A program made the translations under genes and the position numbers. A DNA stretch of 64,000 bases. Origin: Gammaproteobacteria bacterium. Its GTDB lineage: Bacteria; Pseudomonadota; Gammaproteobacteria; Nitrococcales; Nitrococcaceae. A model generated the notes under the pieces. The model searched no databases, was not told the DNA's origin, and was given only the letters and a program-made list of their open reading frames with translations. Of the stretch, positions 8,138 to 17,737 are shown piece after piece (position 1 is the first letter of the stretch; the number at the start of each line of letters is the position of its first letter). The stretch spans positions 46,528 to 110,527 of the forward strand of contig JAUILK010000006.1 of NCBI GenBank assembly GCA_030433275.1. Reading direction: 5' to 3'.

Positions 8138-10084
8138 ATGCTGCAAACCATCCGAGATCGGGCGCAAGGTATAGTGGCCTACATCATCGTTGGTCTGCTG
8201 ATTATTCCTTTCGCTTTTTTCGGTCTTTACAATTATTTTACGGGAGATTCAAATCCGGTCGTTGCGACCGTCAACGGCATCGATATCACGCGTGCCGAAT
8301 TGGATGCGGCCGTGCAGCGTCAGCAAAGTCAATTACGTAAGTTGTTGGGTGATCAATACAATCCGACGCTGTTTGATGAGAACCATCTGCGCCCGAAGGT
8401 GCTCGACCGCCTGATTGACCAGGCTGTGCTATTGTATTTCGTGCGTAGCCATGGGTTTCGCGCGACGGATGAATCGCTGCGTTCATTTATTCAGAGTCAG
8501 CCGTATTTCCTCGTCGACGGTCAATTCTCAAAGGAGCGCTACCGGGCGGTATTGCGGCAGAATGGCTATTCTTCGGACCAATACGAGGCTCAACTGCGCC
8601 AGCAGCAGTTATTGCGGCAACTGGAAGTCGGTATCGCCGGCACGGCCGTGACTAGTGAGCACGAAGTGGCGCGATTCGTGGCGCTCGAGCACCAAAGCCG
8701 CGACCTGGCGTGGCTCAAGGTCGACTCAGCAAATTTCCAGGACCCGTCCCAAGCGTCCCAAGTGGACGCAAAGGCCATCAAAAAATATTACGATACGCAC
8801 AAACAAGCGTTTGAACAGCCCGCGCAAGTCAAGGTTTCTTATATAGAGCTCTCCGAGAACGCCCTGGCAGCTCATCTCGAGCTGGATGCCACAACAGTGC
8901 GCCGGTTTTACGAGGAATTCAAAGACAGTCGGTTTACAGTTCCTGGGGCGCGCCGAGTTCGTCATATCCTAGTCAAACTGCCGAAGGCTGCGAGCCAGCA
9001 ACAGGTCGAAGCCGCCCGTGGGCAAGTTGAGGCATTGCGCCAGCGAATCATGAGGGGGGTGAGTTTCGCCGAAGTCGCCCGCAGCGAGTCTCAGGATTTG
9101 GGCTCGGCGCGGCAGGGCGGTGATCTTGGTTTCGTGCGTCGGGGAGAGATGGTTAAGGCGATCGATGAGGCGGCTTTCAAGCTCTCAATCGATGAGGTCA
9201 GTAAGCCCGTGCGTAGTCGGTTCGGCTGGCATCTCATCGAGGTTACGGCCAGTCGCCCCGGTGGGGTCAAGCCGTTCAGTGAGGTCGAAGCACAGCTTCG
9301 CCAGGAATTGCTTAAGCAGCAGTCGGATAAGCGTTTCTATGAGCTTAGCAATCAGGTGGCCAATTATGCCTATGAGCATCCAGACAGCCTTGAGCCAGTA
9401 GCCGCCAAATTCGGCCTCAAAATTCGTCGGAGCAATTGGTTCTCGCAAACCGGCACTGAGGGAGGTATCGCCTCACACCGCAAGGTCATCAAGGCCGCTT
9501 TCAGCGACGAAGTTCTGAAACAAGGACTCAACAGTCAAAGCATCGATCTCGGCGATGAACAGCAGGTGATTTTGCGTGTCGATCAGCACAAACCGGCTAC
9601 TGCGCGCCCCTTGGCCGAGGTGCGGGATCGAATCCGCGAGCATCTGGTCACCGTAAGAGCATCTGAACAGGCCCAAAAGCTTGGTGTGCAGTTGCTCGAA
9701 AAAGCGCAATCCGGACAGACCCTCAAGGCTTTGGCTGAGGCTAATCAGCACGCTCGGTACTCGGCCATGGGGTGGGTACAACGTGGCAGCAACAAAGCGC
9801 CAGCTGCCATTGTGGAACAAGGTTTTCGCCTACCGCATCCAAACGGTGATGCGCCTGCTCTGGCGGGGATCGAGCTGTCGGATGGAGGCTATGGTGTAGT
9901 GGAAGTGCGCGGTGTACGTGACGGCGCGCTCGACAATCTCGACGCGGCCGAGCGCACGCAGGTACGCCAAGCGCTGCAGCGTTTGAACTCCGAGTCCACT
10001 CTGCAGGCGATGATCCACATGCTACGCCAACAGGCTGACGTGCAACTCGATCGAAAGCAGGTCCCGGTGGGCGATGAATCGTGA
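8138..10084 (+). CDS. ppiD: PpiD-like periplasmic folding chaperone (SurA-N plus parvulin domain)
   Basis: A 648-residue protein with an N-terminal membrane anchor (hydrophobic segment about residues 12-34), a SurA-like N-domain and a central parvulin domain starting near residue 270 (VRHILVKL) and containing GGDLGFVRRG and FGWHLIEV. PpiD sits on the periplasmic side of the inner membrane near SecYEG and helps newly exported proteins fold. Length and position after hupB match E. coli ppiD (623 aa). The ribosome site before ATG 8138 is weak. It is convergent with fabI, 8 nt away, with no visible terminator between them. Confidence 0.93.
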   Translation: MLQTIRDRAQGIVAYIIVGLLIIPFAFFGLYNYFTGDSNPVVATVNGIDITRAELDAAVQRQQSQLRKLLGDQYNPTLFDENHLRPKVLDRLIDQAVLLYFVRSHGFRATDESLRSFIQSQPYFLVDGQFSKERYRAVLRQNGYSSDQYEAQLRQQQLLRQLEVGIAGTAVTSEHEVARFVALEHQSRDLAWLKVDSANFQDPSQASQVDAKAIKKYYDTHKQAFEQPAQVKVSYIELSENALAAHLELDATTVRRFYEEFKDSRFTVPGARRVRHILVKLPKAASQQQVEAARGQVEALRQRIMRGVSFAEVARSESQDLGSARQGGDLGFVRRGEMVKAIDEAAFKLSIDEVSKPVRSRFGWHLIEVTASRPGGVKPFSEVEAQLRQELLKQQSDKRFYELSNQVANYAYEHPDSLEPVAAKFGLKIRRSNWFSQTGTEGGIASHRKVIKAAFSDEVLKQGLNSQSIDLGDEQQVILRVDQHKPATARPLAEVRDRIREHLVTVRASEQAQKLGVQLLEKAQSGQTLKALAEANQHARYSAMGWVQRGSNKAPAAIVEQGFRLPHPNGDAPALAGIELSDGGYGVVEVRGVRDGALDNLDAAERTQVRQALQRLNSESTLQAMIHMLRQQADVQLDRKQVPVGDES

Positions 10085-10092
10085 TGTGTCGG

Positions 10093-10893
10093 CTATGGGT
10101 TGTCAGTCAGTTCGGCTCCGGAGAGCGCAACCGCATGGAAGCCGGCGTCCACATGCAGCACCTCGCCGGTGATGCCCAACGCCAAATCCGAGCAGAGAAA
10201 TGCGCTGGCGTTGCCGACCTCCTCAAGGGTCACATTACGTCGCAGCGGCGCGGCCCTGAGATTAAAGTCTAGCATCTTGCGGAAATTGCCTATTCCGGAG
10301 GCCGCAAGAGTACGGACAGGGCCGGCCGAAACTGCATTTACCCGAATTCCGTCCGGTCCGAGATCATAGGCCATATACCGCACATTGGCTTCGAGGCTTG
10401 CCTTGGCGGGCCCCATGACATTGTAGCTCGGCAGCGCGCGCTCGCCGCCCAGATAGGTTAGCGTCAGCAGTGCGGCGTTGCGGCCTTGCATCAGTGGGCG
10501 TCCAGACCGCGCCAGGGCGATGAAACTATAGCTGCTAATATCTTGTGCAATCCGAAATCCTTCGCGGGTCGTATTAGCGACGAAGGAGCCTTGCAACTCT
10601 TCGCGGGGTGCAAAGCCGACGGCATGAACCACTATATCGACACCTTCCCAGCTCTTACCGAGCGTTTCGAAAACGGTCTCGATTTGATCATCGTCGGTAA
10701 CATCCAGCGGTAATATAAGCTCGCTGCCGCACTCCCGAGCACACTGTTCTACGCGTGATCTGAGCTTGTCGTTCTGATAGGTGAGGGCGAGTGTTGCCCC
10801 TTCCCGATACATGGCTTTTGCAATACCCCAGGCAATGGAACGATTGCTGGCGATGCCGACAATGAGGGCGCGCTTATCTTTAAGAAATCCCAT
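10093..10893 (-). CDS. fabI: FabI, enoyl-[acyl-carrier-protein] reductase (NADH)
   Basis: A 266-residue short-chain-dehydrogenase-fold protein with FabI features: the [10 protein letters not shown] dinucleotide segment near residue 16 and catalytic Tyr147, Tyr157 and Lys164 (SYNVMGPAK). It carries out the last reduction of each fatty-acid elongation cycle in the cytosol and is the target class of triclosan and isoniazid-type inhibitors. The start ATG at 10893 has AGGA 8 nt upstream on the minus strand. It is monocistronic here. Confidence 0.96.
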   Translation of the reverse strand: MGFLKDKRALIVGIASNRSIAWGIAKAMYREGATLALTYQNDKLRSRVEQCARECGSELILPLDVTDDDQIETVFETLGKSWEGVDIVVHAVGFAPREELQGSFVANTTREGFRIAQDISSYSFIALARSGRPLMQGRNAALLTLTYLGGERALPSYNVMGPAKASLEANVRYMAYDLGPDGIRVNAVSAGPVRTLAASGIGNFRKMLDFNLRAAPLRRNVTLEEVGNASAFLCSDLALGITGEVLHVDAGFHAVALSGAELTDNP

Positions 10894-11263
10894 GTCATTT
10901 TCCTGGCTTCGGCAGTCTAGGGAGGGGACCGAATTGGTTCGGCCGGCTATCTGTTTATTTTCCTATCGCACCCGCGCAAGCAGTACTCGCGAGCGTTAGC
11001 TCCAGGGTGCTGCAGTCGTGCTCGGCGCCGCCTAATGCTACCATTAAACATTGGTCTCCGCCGAAGCTGCGTATGCCTTACCGCAATACATGCCATTTGG
11101 CCAGTGGTATTCTCTGCGCGGCCATAAATACACATTGCTGTACCACGGCGTAGGGCGTCCAAGCGGGGTAGGTGGCGCGGCTATGCGGAGCACCCCGGCG
11201 ACGTCTGCTTTAGGGCCACGTTAACTTACTAAACGGCTTTGATTGGGCGGAAAGCGTGAATCC
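10894..11263. other. fabI-der divergent intergenic region, nothing distinct
   Basis: 370 bp between two divergent genes. It must hold both promoters, but I find no convincing -35/-10 pair. The only structure is a short CCGAA/TTCGG hairpin near 10930. Confidence 0.5.
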
Positions 11264-12694
11264 ATGGAACCGGTAATCGTTTTGGTAGGGCGCCCCAACG
11301 TCGGCAAATCGACCTTATTTAATTGCCTCACTCGTAGCCGCAATGCCTTGGTCGCCGATTTCCCCGAGCTGACCCGTGACCGTCAGTATGGTCAAGGCCG
11401 GATTGGATCGCGTGCCTATATCGTCGTCGATACTGGTGGTATGGGGCAGGGCAATGGTGCTATTAGCGATGGTGTCCAAGCCCAGACACGGCGCGCGGTG
11501 GCGCAAGCTGACGCGGTGCTGTTCCTGGTCGATGCACGCAGCGGGCCCACCGCGGCGGACGAGGTGCTTGCAAGCGAGTTGCGTGCGCAGGGCAAGCAGC
11601 TGTTTTTGATCCCCAACAAGGTGGATGGGCTCGACGCGCGCGCCGTAGCGGCGGACTTTTATGCGCTCGGTTTAGGAGACCCCTACCCCATAGCTGCTGC
11701 GCACGGTACTGGTGTGGCTCGGCTTATGGCCACCGTGCTGCAGGGGGTGACGGTAGCGGGTAGCGAGGCCGGGGAGTCCGACCATGGCAGCGATGCCGCC
11801 GGCGAGCGTATCCGGGTCGCCATAGTCGGGCGTCCTAACGTTGGTAAGAGCACACTGATTAATCGGCTTTTGGGCGAAGAGCGCGTGCTCGTTCACGATC
11901 AGCCGGGCACGACAAGGGACAGTATTTTTATCCCCTTTGAGCGCGACGGACTCGCCTACACTCTGATCGATACAGCCGGGATGCGGCGTCGCAGCCGGGT
12001 CTATGAGGCCGTGGAGAAGTTCAGCGCCCTCAAAACCCTGCAGGCGGTTAGGGCAGCTCAGGTCGTGATCTTGCTGCTGAACGCTCATGAGGGCATTGCC
12101 GAGCAGGATGCTCGTATCATCAGCTACGTGCTCGATGCCGGTCGTGCGTTGGTGCTGGCAGTTAATAAATGGGATGGGCTAGAGCCTTCGCGGAGAGAGG
12201 AAATTCGCCGTACGCTGGAGCGCAAGTTGGGCTTTCTCGATTTCGCCAAACTGTATTTCATCTCGGCACTCTACGGTACCGGTGTGGGTTTGTTGTACGA
12301 AGCAGTGCAACAGGCTCATGCAGCGTCTTGCCGCGAACTCGATACGCCGCAGCTCAACCGAATATTGACCGAGGCAGTGGCGGCGCATCAGCCCCCATTG
12401 GTACGAGGACGCCGGGTGAAGCTGCGCTATGCCCACCAGGGCGGACGCAATCCGCCGGTGATTGTTATCCACGGCAATCAAACCTCCCGGTTGCCAACCG
12501 CCTACCGGCGCTACCTAGTCAATGCCTTCCGGCGCCAGTTGAACCTCTGGGGCACCCCCATCCGCTTGGAGCTTCGGGTTGGATCAAACCCTTACGCAGG
12601 GCGTGTCAACGTGCTCTCCCCTCGCCAGCAGGCCCGCCGGAAACGGCTGCTGGCGTTCGTCAAGCGGAACCGGTTGCGGCGCAAACGCGGCTAG
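11264..12694 (+). CDS. der: Der (EngA), double-domain ribosome-assembly GTPase
   Basis: A 476-residue protein with two tandem Era-like GTPase domains, each with a P-loop GRPNVGKS (the first at residues 9-16), DTGG/DTAG G3 motifs and NKVD/NKWD G4 motifs, then a KH-like C-terminal domain. Der is essential for 50S subunit maturation. ATG 11264 gives [14 protein letters not shown], matching E. coli Der; an upstream in-frame TTG (11243) would add 7 residues. The C-terminus ends in a basic RKR-rich tail. The nxr operon follows after 364 bp. Confidence 0.95.
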   Translation: MEPVIVLVGRPNVGKSTLFNCLTRSRNALVADFPELTRDRQYGQGRIGSRAYIVVDTGGMGQGNGAISDGVQAQTRRAVAQADAVLFLVDARSGPTAADEVLASELRAQGKQLFLIPNKVDGLDARAVAADFYALGLGDPYPIAAAHGTGVARLMATVLQGVTVAGSEAGESDHGSDAAGERIRVAIVGRPNVGKSTLINRLLGEERVLVHDQPGTTRDSIFIPFERDGLAYTLIDTAGMRRRSRVYEAVEKFSALKTLQAVRAAQVVILLLNAHEGIAEQDARIISYVLDAGRALVLAVNKWDGLEPSRREEIRRTLERKLGFLDFAKLYFISALYGTGVGLLYEAVQQAHAASCRELDTPQLNRILTEAVAAHQPPLVRGRRVKLRYAHQGGRNPPVIVIHGNQTSRLPTAYRRYLVNAFRRQLNLWGTPIRLELRVGSNPYAGRVNVLSPRQQARRKRLLAFVKRNRLRRKRG

Positions 12695-12850
12695 GCGGCC
12701 GGCTAGGCTTTTGGAAGCGAGTCCGGGCGATATACGTGTCCCGTGTTTTACCAGTCCAGTTGCTGGCAACAGCAGTACCTGTACGGCGTGAACAAGGTTT
12801 CAAGTGACGCGTGGCTGTAGGCAAATTGCTGACAGCCGCGCGCGGGTCTC

Positions 12851-12879
12851 TTGAAAAAGGTTGAGTCGCGTGCTACATA
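12851..12879 (+). promoter_or_regulatory. Candidate promoter of the nxr operon
   Basis: TTGAAA (12851-12856), a 17-nt spacer and TACATA (12874-12879) preceded by TGC, an extended -10. The expected start near 12886 would leave a leader of about 170 nt before the cytochrome gene. The rest of the 12695-13058 gap has no gene. The -10 is weak, so an activator may be needed. Confidence 0.45.
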
Positions 12880-12947
12880 TCGTGGCACGGGTTGTTGCAA
12901 ATTTCTTTGCAGCTTTTCTTCACAACAGGGGCGTCGTACGTGGCGCG

Positions 12948-12970
12948 CGGCTCACGCGGAGCGTGAGCCG
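12948..12970 (+). promoter_or_regulatory. Perfect hairpin in the nxr leader
   Basis: CGGCTCACGC (12948-12957) and GCGTGAGCCG (12961-12970) form a 10-bp perfect stem with a GGA loop, about 90 nt before the cytochrome start. There is no T-tract. It could stabilise the 5' end of the mRNA or be a dyad operator. Confidence 0.5.
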
Positions 12971-13058
12971 TTCGCGTAGATGCGGGCGGGCCTTTTCGTA
13001 GACGCGCGCGGGACGTTGAAAATAAGGAATTCAGCGCCCTGGGCAAGGAGGTTAAGCG

Positions 13059-13937
13059 ATGCTGAATGCCCCGAGCAGGCGGCGAGCGCGGTTTAAGCAG
13101 GTGTTGTTGGTGTCGGCGGCGATCGGTCTTGGAGTGTCTACCACGGGCACCTGGGCAGGCGATGCGTCCGCTGGCGCTACTCTTTTCCAGCAAAAATGCG
13201 CGGCCTGTCATACTATTGGCCAAGGTGACAGGGTGGGTCCGGATCTCAAGGGAGTTACCAAAGAGCGCGATGAAGCGTGGTTGAAGGAATGGCTTAAAGA
13301 CCCGGCCGCGATGATCGCTTCGGGCGATCCGGGCGCCAAAGAACTCAGTTCAAAATATCCTATGACTATGCCCAACCTGGGGCTGTCGGACCAGCAGATT
13401 GATGATCTGATCGCTTATATGGCTCAAGATGGAGCCGCGGGTGCTCAGTCCTCAGCAGGCGGCGCCGCCGAATCGGCCGCGGCTCCTGCGGCCGCGGCTT
13501 CGGCGGAGAGCGCGGGCTCGGCCGACCAGGGCGAGCTGTTGTTCACTGGTGAGGCGAGTTTTCGAAACGGTGGTCCATCCTGTGCCGCTTGCCATAGCGT
13601 AGCCGGGTTGGGTGGCGGCAGCATGGGGCCAGATCTGACGAGCACGCACAGTCGGCTCGGCGATGCCATGATCACTTGGCCATCGGCGATGGCGCCGATG
13701 CAGCCGATCTTCTCTGCCGACCCATTGACGGATTCCGAGAAGGCCGATTTGCTTGCTTTCTTCAAGGCGAAAGCGGCAAATCCCAATCAGTCCTCCGGCG
13801 GGCCGGTAGGTATGCTGCTTGGCTTGTCCATCATCGGGGTTGCGGCGCTCGGGGCGATCGTGAGCTTCGTTTGGCGGCGTCGGATTATTGCGGTCCGTGA
13901 GCCCATGGTGTCGGGTACCGGCCGTTGGCGGCGTTGA
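13059..13937 (+). CDS. Membrane-anchored diheme cytochrome c of the nxr operon
   Basis: A 292-residue exported protein: basic N-terminus and hydrophobic signal (about 12-33, cleavage near TWA-GDA), a first class I cytochrome domain with Cys47-Cys50-His51 (CAACH), an Ala/Ser-rich linker (about 130-155), a second domain with Cys175-Cys178-His179, and a C-terminal transmembrane helix (about 249-271) with a basic cytoplasmic end. Candidate axial Met residues lie at 102-104 (YPMTMP). The start follows AAGGAGG with a 6-nt spacer. The next gene is nxrA 62 nt on, so it is probably the electron acceptor or haem partner of the reductase. Cytochrome c genes also accompany nxr in Nitrobacter and narC in Thermus. 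Confidence 0.9.
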   Translation: MLNAPSRRRARFKQVLLVSAAIGLGVSTTGTWAGDASAGATLFQQKCAACHTIGQGDRVGPDLKGVTKERDEAWLKEWLKDPAAMIASGDPGAKELSSKYPMTMPNLGLSDQQIDDLIAYMAQDGAAGAQSSAGGAAESAAAPAAAASAESAGSADQGELLFTGEASFRNGGPSCAACHSVAGLGGGSMGPDLTSTHSRLGDAMITWPSAMAPMQPIFSADPLTDSEKADLLAFFKAKAANPNQSSGGPVGMLLGLSIIGVAALGAIVSFVWRRRIIAVREPMVSGTGRWRR

Positions 13938-13999
13938 GCGCCAATGACCGGGAAACAATGACCACTGAATTGCGATTTCGACGAGGAGGCTACTAAGCT

Positions 14000-16900
14000 A
14001 TGGGCTGGATTCAGGATCTTATCAATCCCAAGACACGCCGGTGGGAGGAGTTTTACCGCAACCGCTGGCAGCACGATAACATCTTCCGCAGCACCCACGG
14101 CGTGAACTGCACGGGTGGCTGTTCGTGGGCGATTTACGTTAAAGACGGCATTATCACCTGGGAGATGCAGCAGACTGACTACCCCTTGCTCGGGCGGGGT
14201 GAAGGCGGCCGTGGTATACCACCTTATGAGCCGCGTGGTTGTCAGCGCGGCATCTCTGCGTCCTGGTATGTCTACAGCCCGATTCGCGTCAAATACCCTT
14301 ATGGTAAGGGTGTGTTGCTGGATTTCTGGCGCGAGGCTCGCTCCAGCCACAACAACCCGATCGAGGCGTGGAGCTCCATCGTCACCGATGAAAACAAGCG
14401 CAAGCGTTGGCAAAAGGCCCGCGGCAAGGGCGGCTACCGGCGCACGACCTGGGACGAACTCCTTGAGCTCATCTCCTCCGCTTGTCTTTACACCGCGCAG
14501 AAGTATGGGCCCGATCGGGTGATGGGTTTCTCCCCGATCCCGGCCATGTCGATGCTCTCTTATGCGGCCGGTGCGCGCTTCCTGCAGCTCTTCGGCGGCG
14601 TGAACATGAGCTTCTACGACTGGTACGCCGATCTGCCCAACTCCTTCCCGGAGATCTGGGGTGACCAGACCGACGTCTGCGAGAGTGCCGACTGGTACAA
14701 CAGCAAGTTCATCGTGTCGATGGCCTCCAACCTCAACATGACCCGCACCCCGGATGTGCACTTCATCTCCGAGGCGCGTCATGAAGGTGCCAAGTTTGTG
14801 GTGTTGGCGCCGGATTTCAGCCAAGTCAGCAAGTACGCTGACTGGTGGATTCCGGTCAAAAAAGGGCAAGATCTGGCCTTGTGGATGGCCGCGGGTCATG
14901 TCATTTATACCGAGTTTTACGTCAAGCGCCAGGTACCCTACTTCGTCGACTACGTGTCCCGTTACACGGATATGCCGTTCCTGGTCAAGCTCGAGAAGGA
15001 GGGTGACGGCTATCGTCCGGGTCGCTACCTGACTAGCGAAGAGGTCAAGAAGTATAAGAAGCAGGAGAACGCCACCTGGAAGCAGATGGTGTTCGATCGT
15101 AAAAGCGGCGAGACCCGCTGCCCGAAAGGTCAGGTCGGCCACCGACACGGCAAGCACGGCCAGTGGAACCTCAAGATGGAGGACGGTCTCGACAACAGCC
15201 CCATCGATCCAGTGCTGAGCTTCATCGGTGAGAGCGACGAAGTCGCGATGGTGCAGTTCTACGAGTTCGCCTCAGAGACCATGTACAAGCGCGGCGTGCC
15301 GGCGAAGAAGATCGACACCGGCAGCGGCAATGTATTGGTCGCCACCGTGTATGACCTCAACATGGGCCAGTATGCCGTGAATCGCGGGCTTCCGGGGGAT
15401 TACCCGGAGAGCTACGACGATCTCAAGCCCTACACTCCGGCCTGGCAGGAGCAATTCAGCGGCATCGGCCGGCAGACGGTCATCCGTTTCGCCCGCGAGT
15501 TTGCCGGCACCGCGGAGAAGACCAAGGGCCGCTCGATGGTCATCGTCGGCGCCAGCGCTAACCACTGGTATCACAACAACCACATCTATCGGGCCGCGAT
15601 CAACTGTCTGATCGCATGCGGTTGCTGTGGGCGCAACGGTGGCGGCATGAACCACTACGTCGGGCAGGAGAAGCTCGCGATCGTGGCGCCGTGGAACGCC
15701 CTCGCACTGAGCGGCGATTGGGGTATCAAGCCGCGTCTGCAGCAGTCGCCGATCTGGCATTATGTCAACAGCGACAGCTGGCGCTATGAGGGCTCGTTCG
15801 AGGAGTATGCGCCCTCGCCACCCAATGCCAAGTGGGCCAAAGGCCACTCCGTCGATTTGGTTGCCAAGTCGGTGCGGCTTGGCTGGATGCCGCACTATCC
15901 GCAGTTCAATCGCAGTCCGCTGGAAATCGCCAACGAGGCGCAAAAAGCGGGTGCGAAGGACGAGAAGGGGATGGCCGACTACGTGGTGCAGGCCCTGAAA
16001 AAGAAGAACTTGAGCTTCTCGGTCGACGATCCGGATGCTCCGGAGAACTGGCCGCGAGTGTGGTTCATCTGGCGGGGCAACGCCATGCAGTCGAGCGCCA
16101 AGGGCGCAGAGTTCTTCCTGCGGCATTACCTCGGCACGCATGACAACGCGGTTGCCGAAGAGCGGGCCAAACCGCACGTCAAGCATGTCAAATTCCGGGA
16201 GCCGGCACCGCGCGGCAAGTTTGACCTAGTGGTCGACATCAACTTCCGGATGGACTCCACGGCGCTGTATTCCGATATCGTTCTACCGACGGCCTTCTGG
16301 TACGAGAAGAACGATCTCAACAGCACCGATTTGCACTCGTTCATCCATCCGTTGGGTCAGGCGGTGCCGCCGGTCTGGGAGTCCAAGAGCGATTGGGATA
16401 TCTTCAAGGCGTTTGCCAAGAAGATCAGCGAAATGGCACCCAGCGTGTTCCCTGAGCCGGTGAAAGACATCGTCGCGGGACCGCTTACGCACGACACGCC
16501 GGATGAGCTTGCCCAGCACGACGTGAAGGACTGGCTGACAGGCGAGTGTGAGCCCATTCCGGGCAAGACCATGCCGCATTTCCGGGTTGTCGAGCGTGAT
16601 TACAGTCTGATCTACAACAAGTACATTTCCTTGGGTACCGCTATTCGGGAAAACGGTATCAGCGGTAATGGTTGTGGCTTCCCGATCACGAAGCAGTACG
16701 ACGAGCTCTGCAATCAGCCGGTTGGAGGCTCTCCCGACCCGCGCCATCGTCGAGCGGTCGAGTGGGGCGGCAAGCGTTATCCGTGCGTCGAGGACGCGCT
16801 CGATGCCGCCAATGTTCTGTTGTATCTGGCGCCGGAGACCAATGGTGAGGTCTGCTACCAGGCGTTCAAGTCGGAAGAGGAGCACTGCGGCGTTCCGTTG

Positions 16901-17656
16901 ACCGATTTGGCTGAGCCTTACCGCGGTCACCAGGTAACCTTCTATGACCTCACCCGTCAGCCGCGACGGTTGCTGTGCAGTCCGGTTTGGACCGGTAATT
17001 GTGGTGATGGTCGGGCCTATTCAGCGTGGACGCTGCAGATCGATCGGCTGATTCCGTTCCGGACGCTGACCGGGCGGCAGCACATCTACATCGATCATCC
17101 TTGGTATATGGACTTCGGCGAGCATCTGTGCACCTATCGGCCGAAGCTCGACTACAAGAAGATCCATGACCTGGATAATAGCCCGATCGATGACAAGACC
17201 TTGATCCTGAACTACATCACACCGCACGGGAAGTGGAATATCCATTCCACCTACAAGGACAACCACCGCATGTTGACCTTGTCCCGCGGCATGGATCCGG
17301 TATGGATCAACGACAAGGATGCGGAGCGGGTCGGTCTGAAGGACAACGACTGGGTCGAAGTCTATAATGATAACGGCGTGATCGTGACGCGTGCGAACGT
17401 GAGCCGTCGAGTGCAGTCGGGTATGTGCCTGTACTACCACGCCGTCGAGCGGACTATCTACATACCCAAGTCGCAGATCCGCGGCGGTCGTCGTGCCGGG
17501 GGGCACAACAGTGTCACGCGTACCCGTATTAATCCGGTATACCTCGCCGGAGGGAACGCGCAATTCACGTATCTCTTCAACTATTGGGGTCCGACCGGCA
17601 TCATGACGCGGGACACGCACGTTGCGGTGCGCAAGCTCGAGAAGCTCGAGTGGTAG
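14000..17656 (+). CDS. nxrA: NxrA/NarG family molybdopterin alpha subunit, probably nitrite oxidoreductase
   Basis: A 1218-residue catalytic subunit of the DMSO-reductase superfamily. The FS0 iron-sulfur ligands are His33, Cys37, Cys41 and Cys81 (HGVNCTGGC and GCQRG), and the molybdenum-ligating Asp is Asp211 in WYADLPNS, as in NarG. It has no twin-Arg signal, so the subunit faces the cytoplasm. Length (Nitrobacter NxrA about 1214, E. coli NarG 1247) and segments such as MGWIQD at the N-terminus, [13 protein letters not shown] and [16 protein letters not shown] recall Nitrobacter/Nitrococcus NxrA more than NarG. It would oxidise nitrite to nitrate and may run in reverse. The start follows GAGGAGG with a 10-nt spacer. 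A nitrate reductase of the NXR-like clade is the alternative. Confidence 0.88.
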   Translation: MGWIQDLINPKTRRWEEFYRNRWQHDNIFRSTHGVNCTGGCSWAIYVKDGIITWEMQQTDYPLLGRGEGGRGIPPYEPRGCQRGISASWYVYSPIRVKYPYGKGVLLDFWREARSSHNNPIEAWSSIVTDENKRKRWQKARGKGGYRRTTWDELLELISSACLYTAQKYGPDRVMGFSPIPAMSMLSYAAGARFLQLFGGVNMSFYDWYADLPNSFPEIWGDQTDVCESADWYNSKFIVSMASNLNMTRTPDVHFISEARHEGAKFVVLAPDFSQVSKYADWWIPVKKGQDLALWMAAGHVIYTEFYVKRQVPYFVDYVSRYTDMPFLVKLEKEGDGYRPGRYLTSEEVKKYKKQENATWKQMVFDRKSGETRCPKGQVGHRHGKHGQWNLKMEDGLDNSPIDPVLSFIGESDEVAMVQFYEFASETMYKRGVPAKKIDTGSGNVLVATVYDLNMGQYAVNRGLPGDYPESYDDLKPYTPAWQEQFSGIGRQTVIRFAREFAGTAEKTKGRSMVIVGASANHWYHNNHIYRAAINCLIACGCCGRNGGGMNHYVGQEKLAIVAPWNALALSGDWGIKPRLQQSPIWHYVNSDSWRYEGSFEEYAPSPPNAKWAKGHSVDLVAKSVRLGWMPHYPQFNRSPLEIANEAQKAGAKDEKGMADYVVQALKKKNLSFSVDDPDAPENWPRVWFIWRGNAMQSSAKGAEFFLRHYLGTHDNAVAEERAKPHVKHVKFREPAPRGKFDLVVDINFRMDSTALYSDIVLPTAFWYEKNDLNSTDLHSFIHPLGQAVPPVWESKSDWDIFKAFAKKISEMAPSVFPEPVKDIVAGPLTHDTPDELAQHDVKDWLTGECEPIPGKTMPHFRVVERDYSLIYNKYISLGTAIRENGISGNGCGFPITKQYDELCNQPVGGSPDPRHRRAVEWGGKRYPCVEDALDAANVLLYLAPETNGEVCYQAFKSEEEHCGVPLTDLAEPYRGHQVTFYDLTRQPRRLLCSPVWTGNCGDGRAYSAWTLQIDRLIPFRTLTGRQHIYIDHPWYMDFGEHLCTYRPKLDYKKIHDLDNSPIDDKTLILNYITPHGKWNIHSTYKDNHRMLTLSRGMDPVWINDKDAERVGLKDNDWVEVYNDNGVIVTRANVSRRVQSGMCLYYHAVERTIYIPKSQIRGGRRAGGHNSVTRTRINPVYLAGGNAQFTYLFNYWGPTGIMTRDTHVAVRKLEKLEW

Positions 17657-17679
17657 TGTGAACGAGAGGCATCAAGCAA

Positions 17680-17704
17680 GCGGCCGCGCCCAGCGCGCGG
17701 CCGC
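17680..17704 (+). promoter_or_regulatory. GC-only intercistronic hairpin between nxrA and nxrB
   Basis: GCGGCCGCGC (17680-17689) and GCGCGGCCGC (17695-17704) form a 10-bp all-G/C stem with a 5-nt loop, in the 81-nt gap between nxrA and nxrB. No T-tract follows, so read-through is expected. It may protect the upstream message or set the A:B ratio. Confidence 0.6.
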
Positions 17705-17737
17705 GACGGTTCGCGATCTCTAGGAGGTTATAGAAAG

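Noticed and set aside
12169..12807. 212-codon frame overlapping the 3' half of der
   Set aside because: Pro/Arg/Gly-rich out-of-frame shadow of der with no recognised domain.
13787..15157. 456-codon open frame on the minus strand
   Set aside because: Antisense to the end of the cytochrome gene and the start of nxrA; no domain pattern or ribosome site. Similar shadows lie at 15272-16186, 16283-16930 and 17021-17620.
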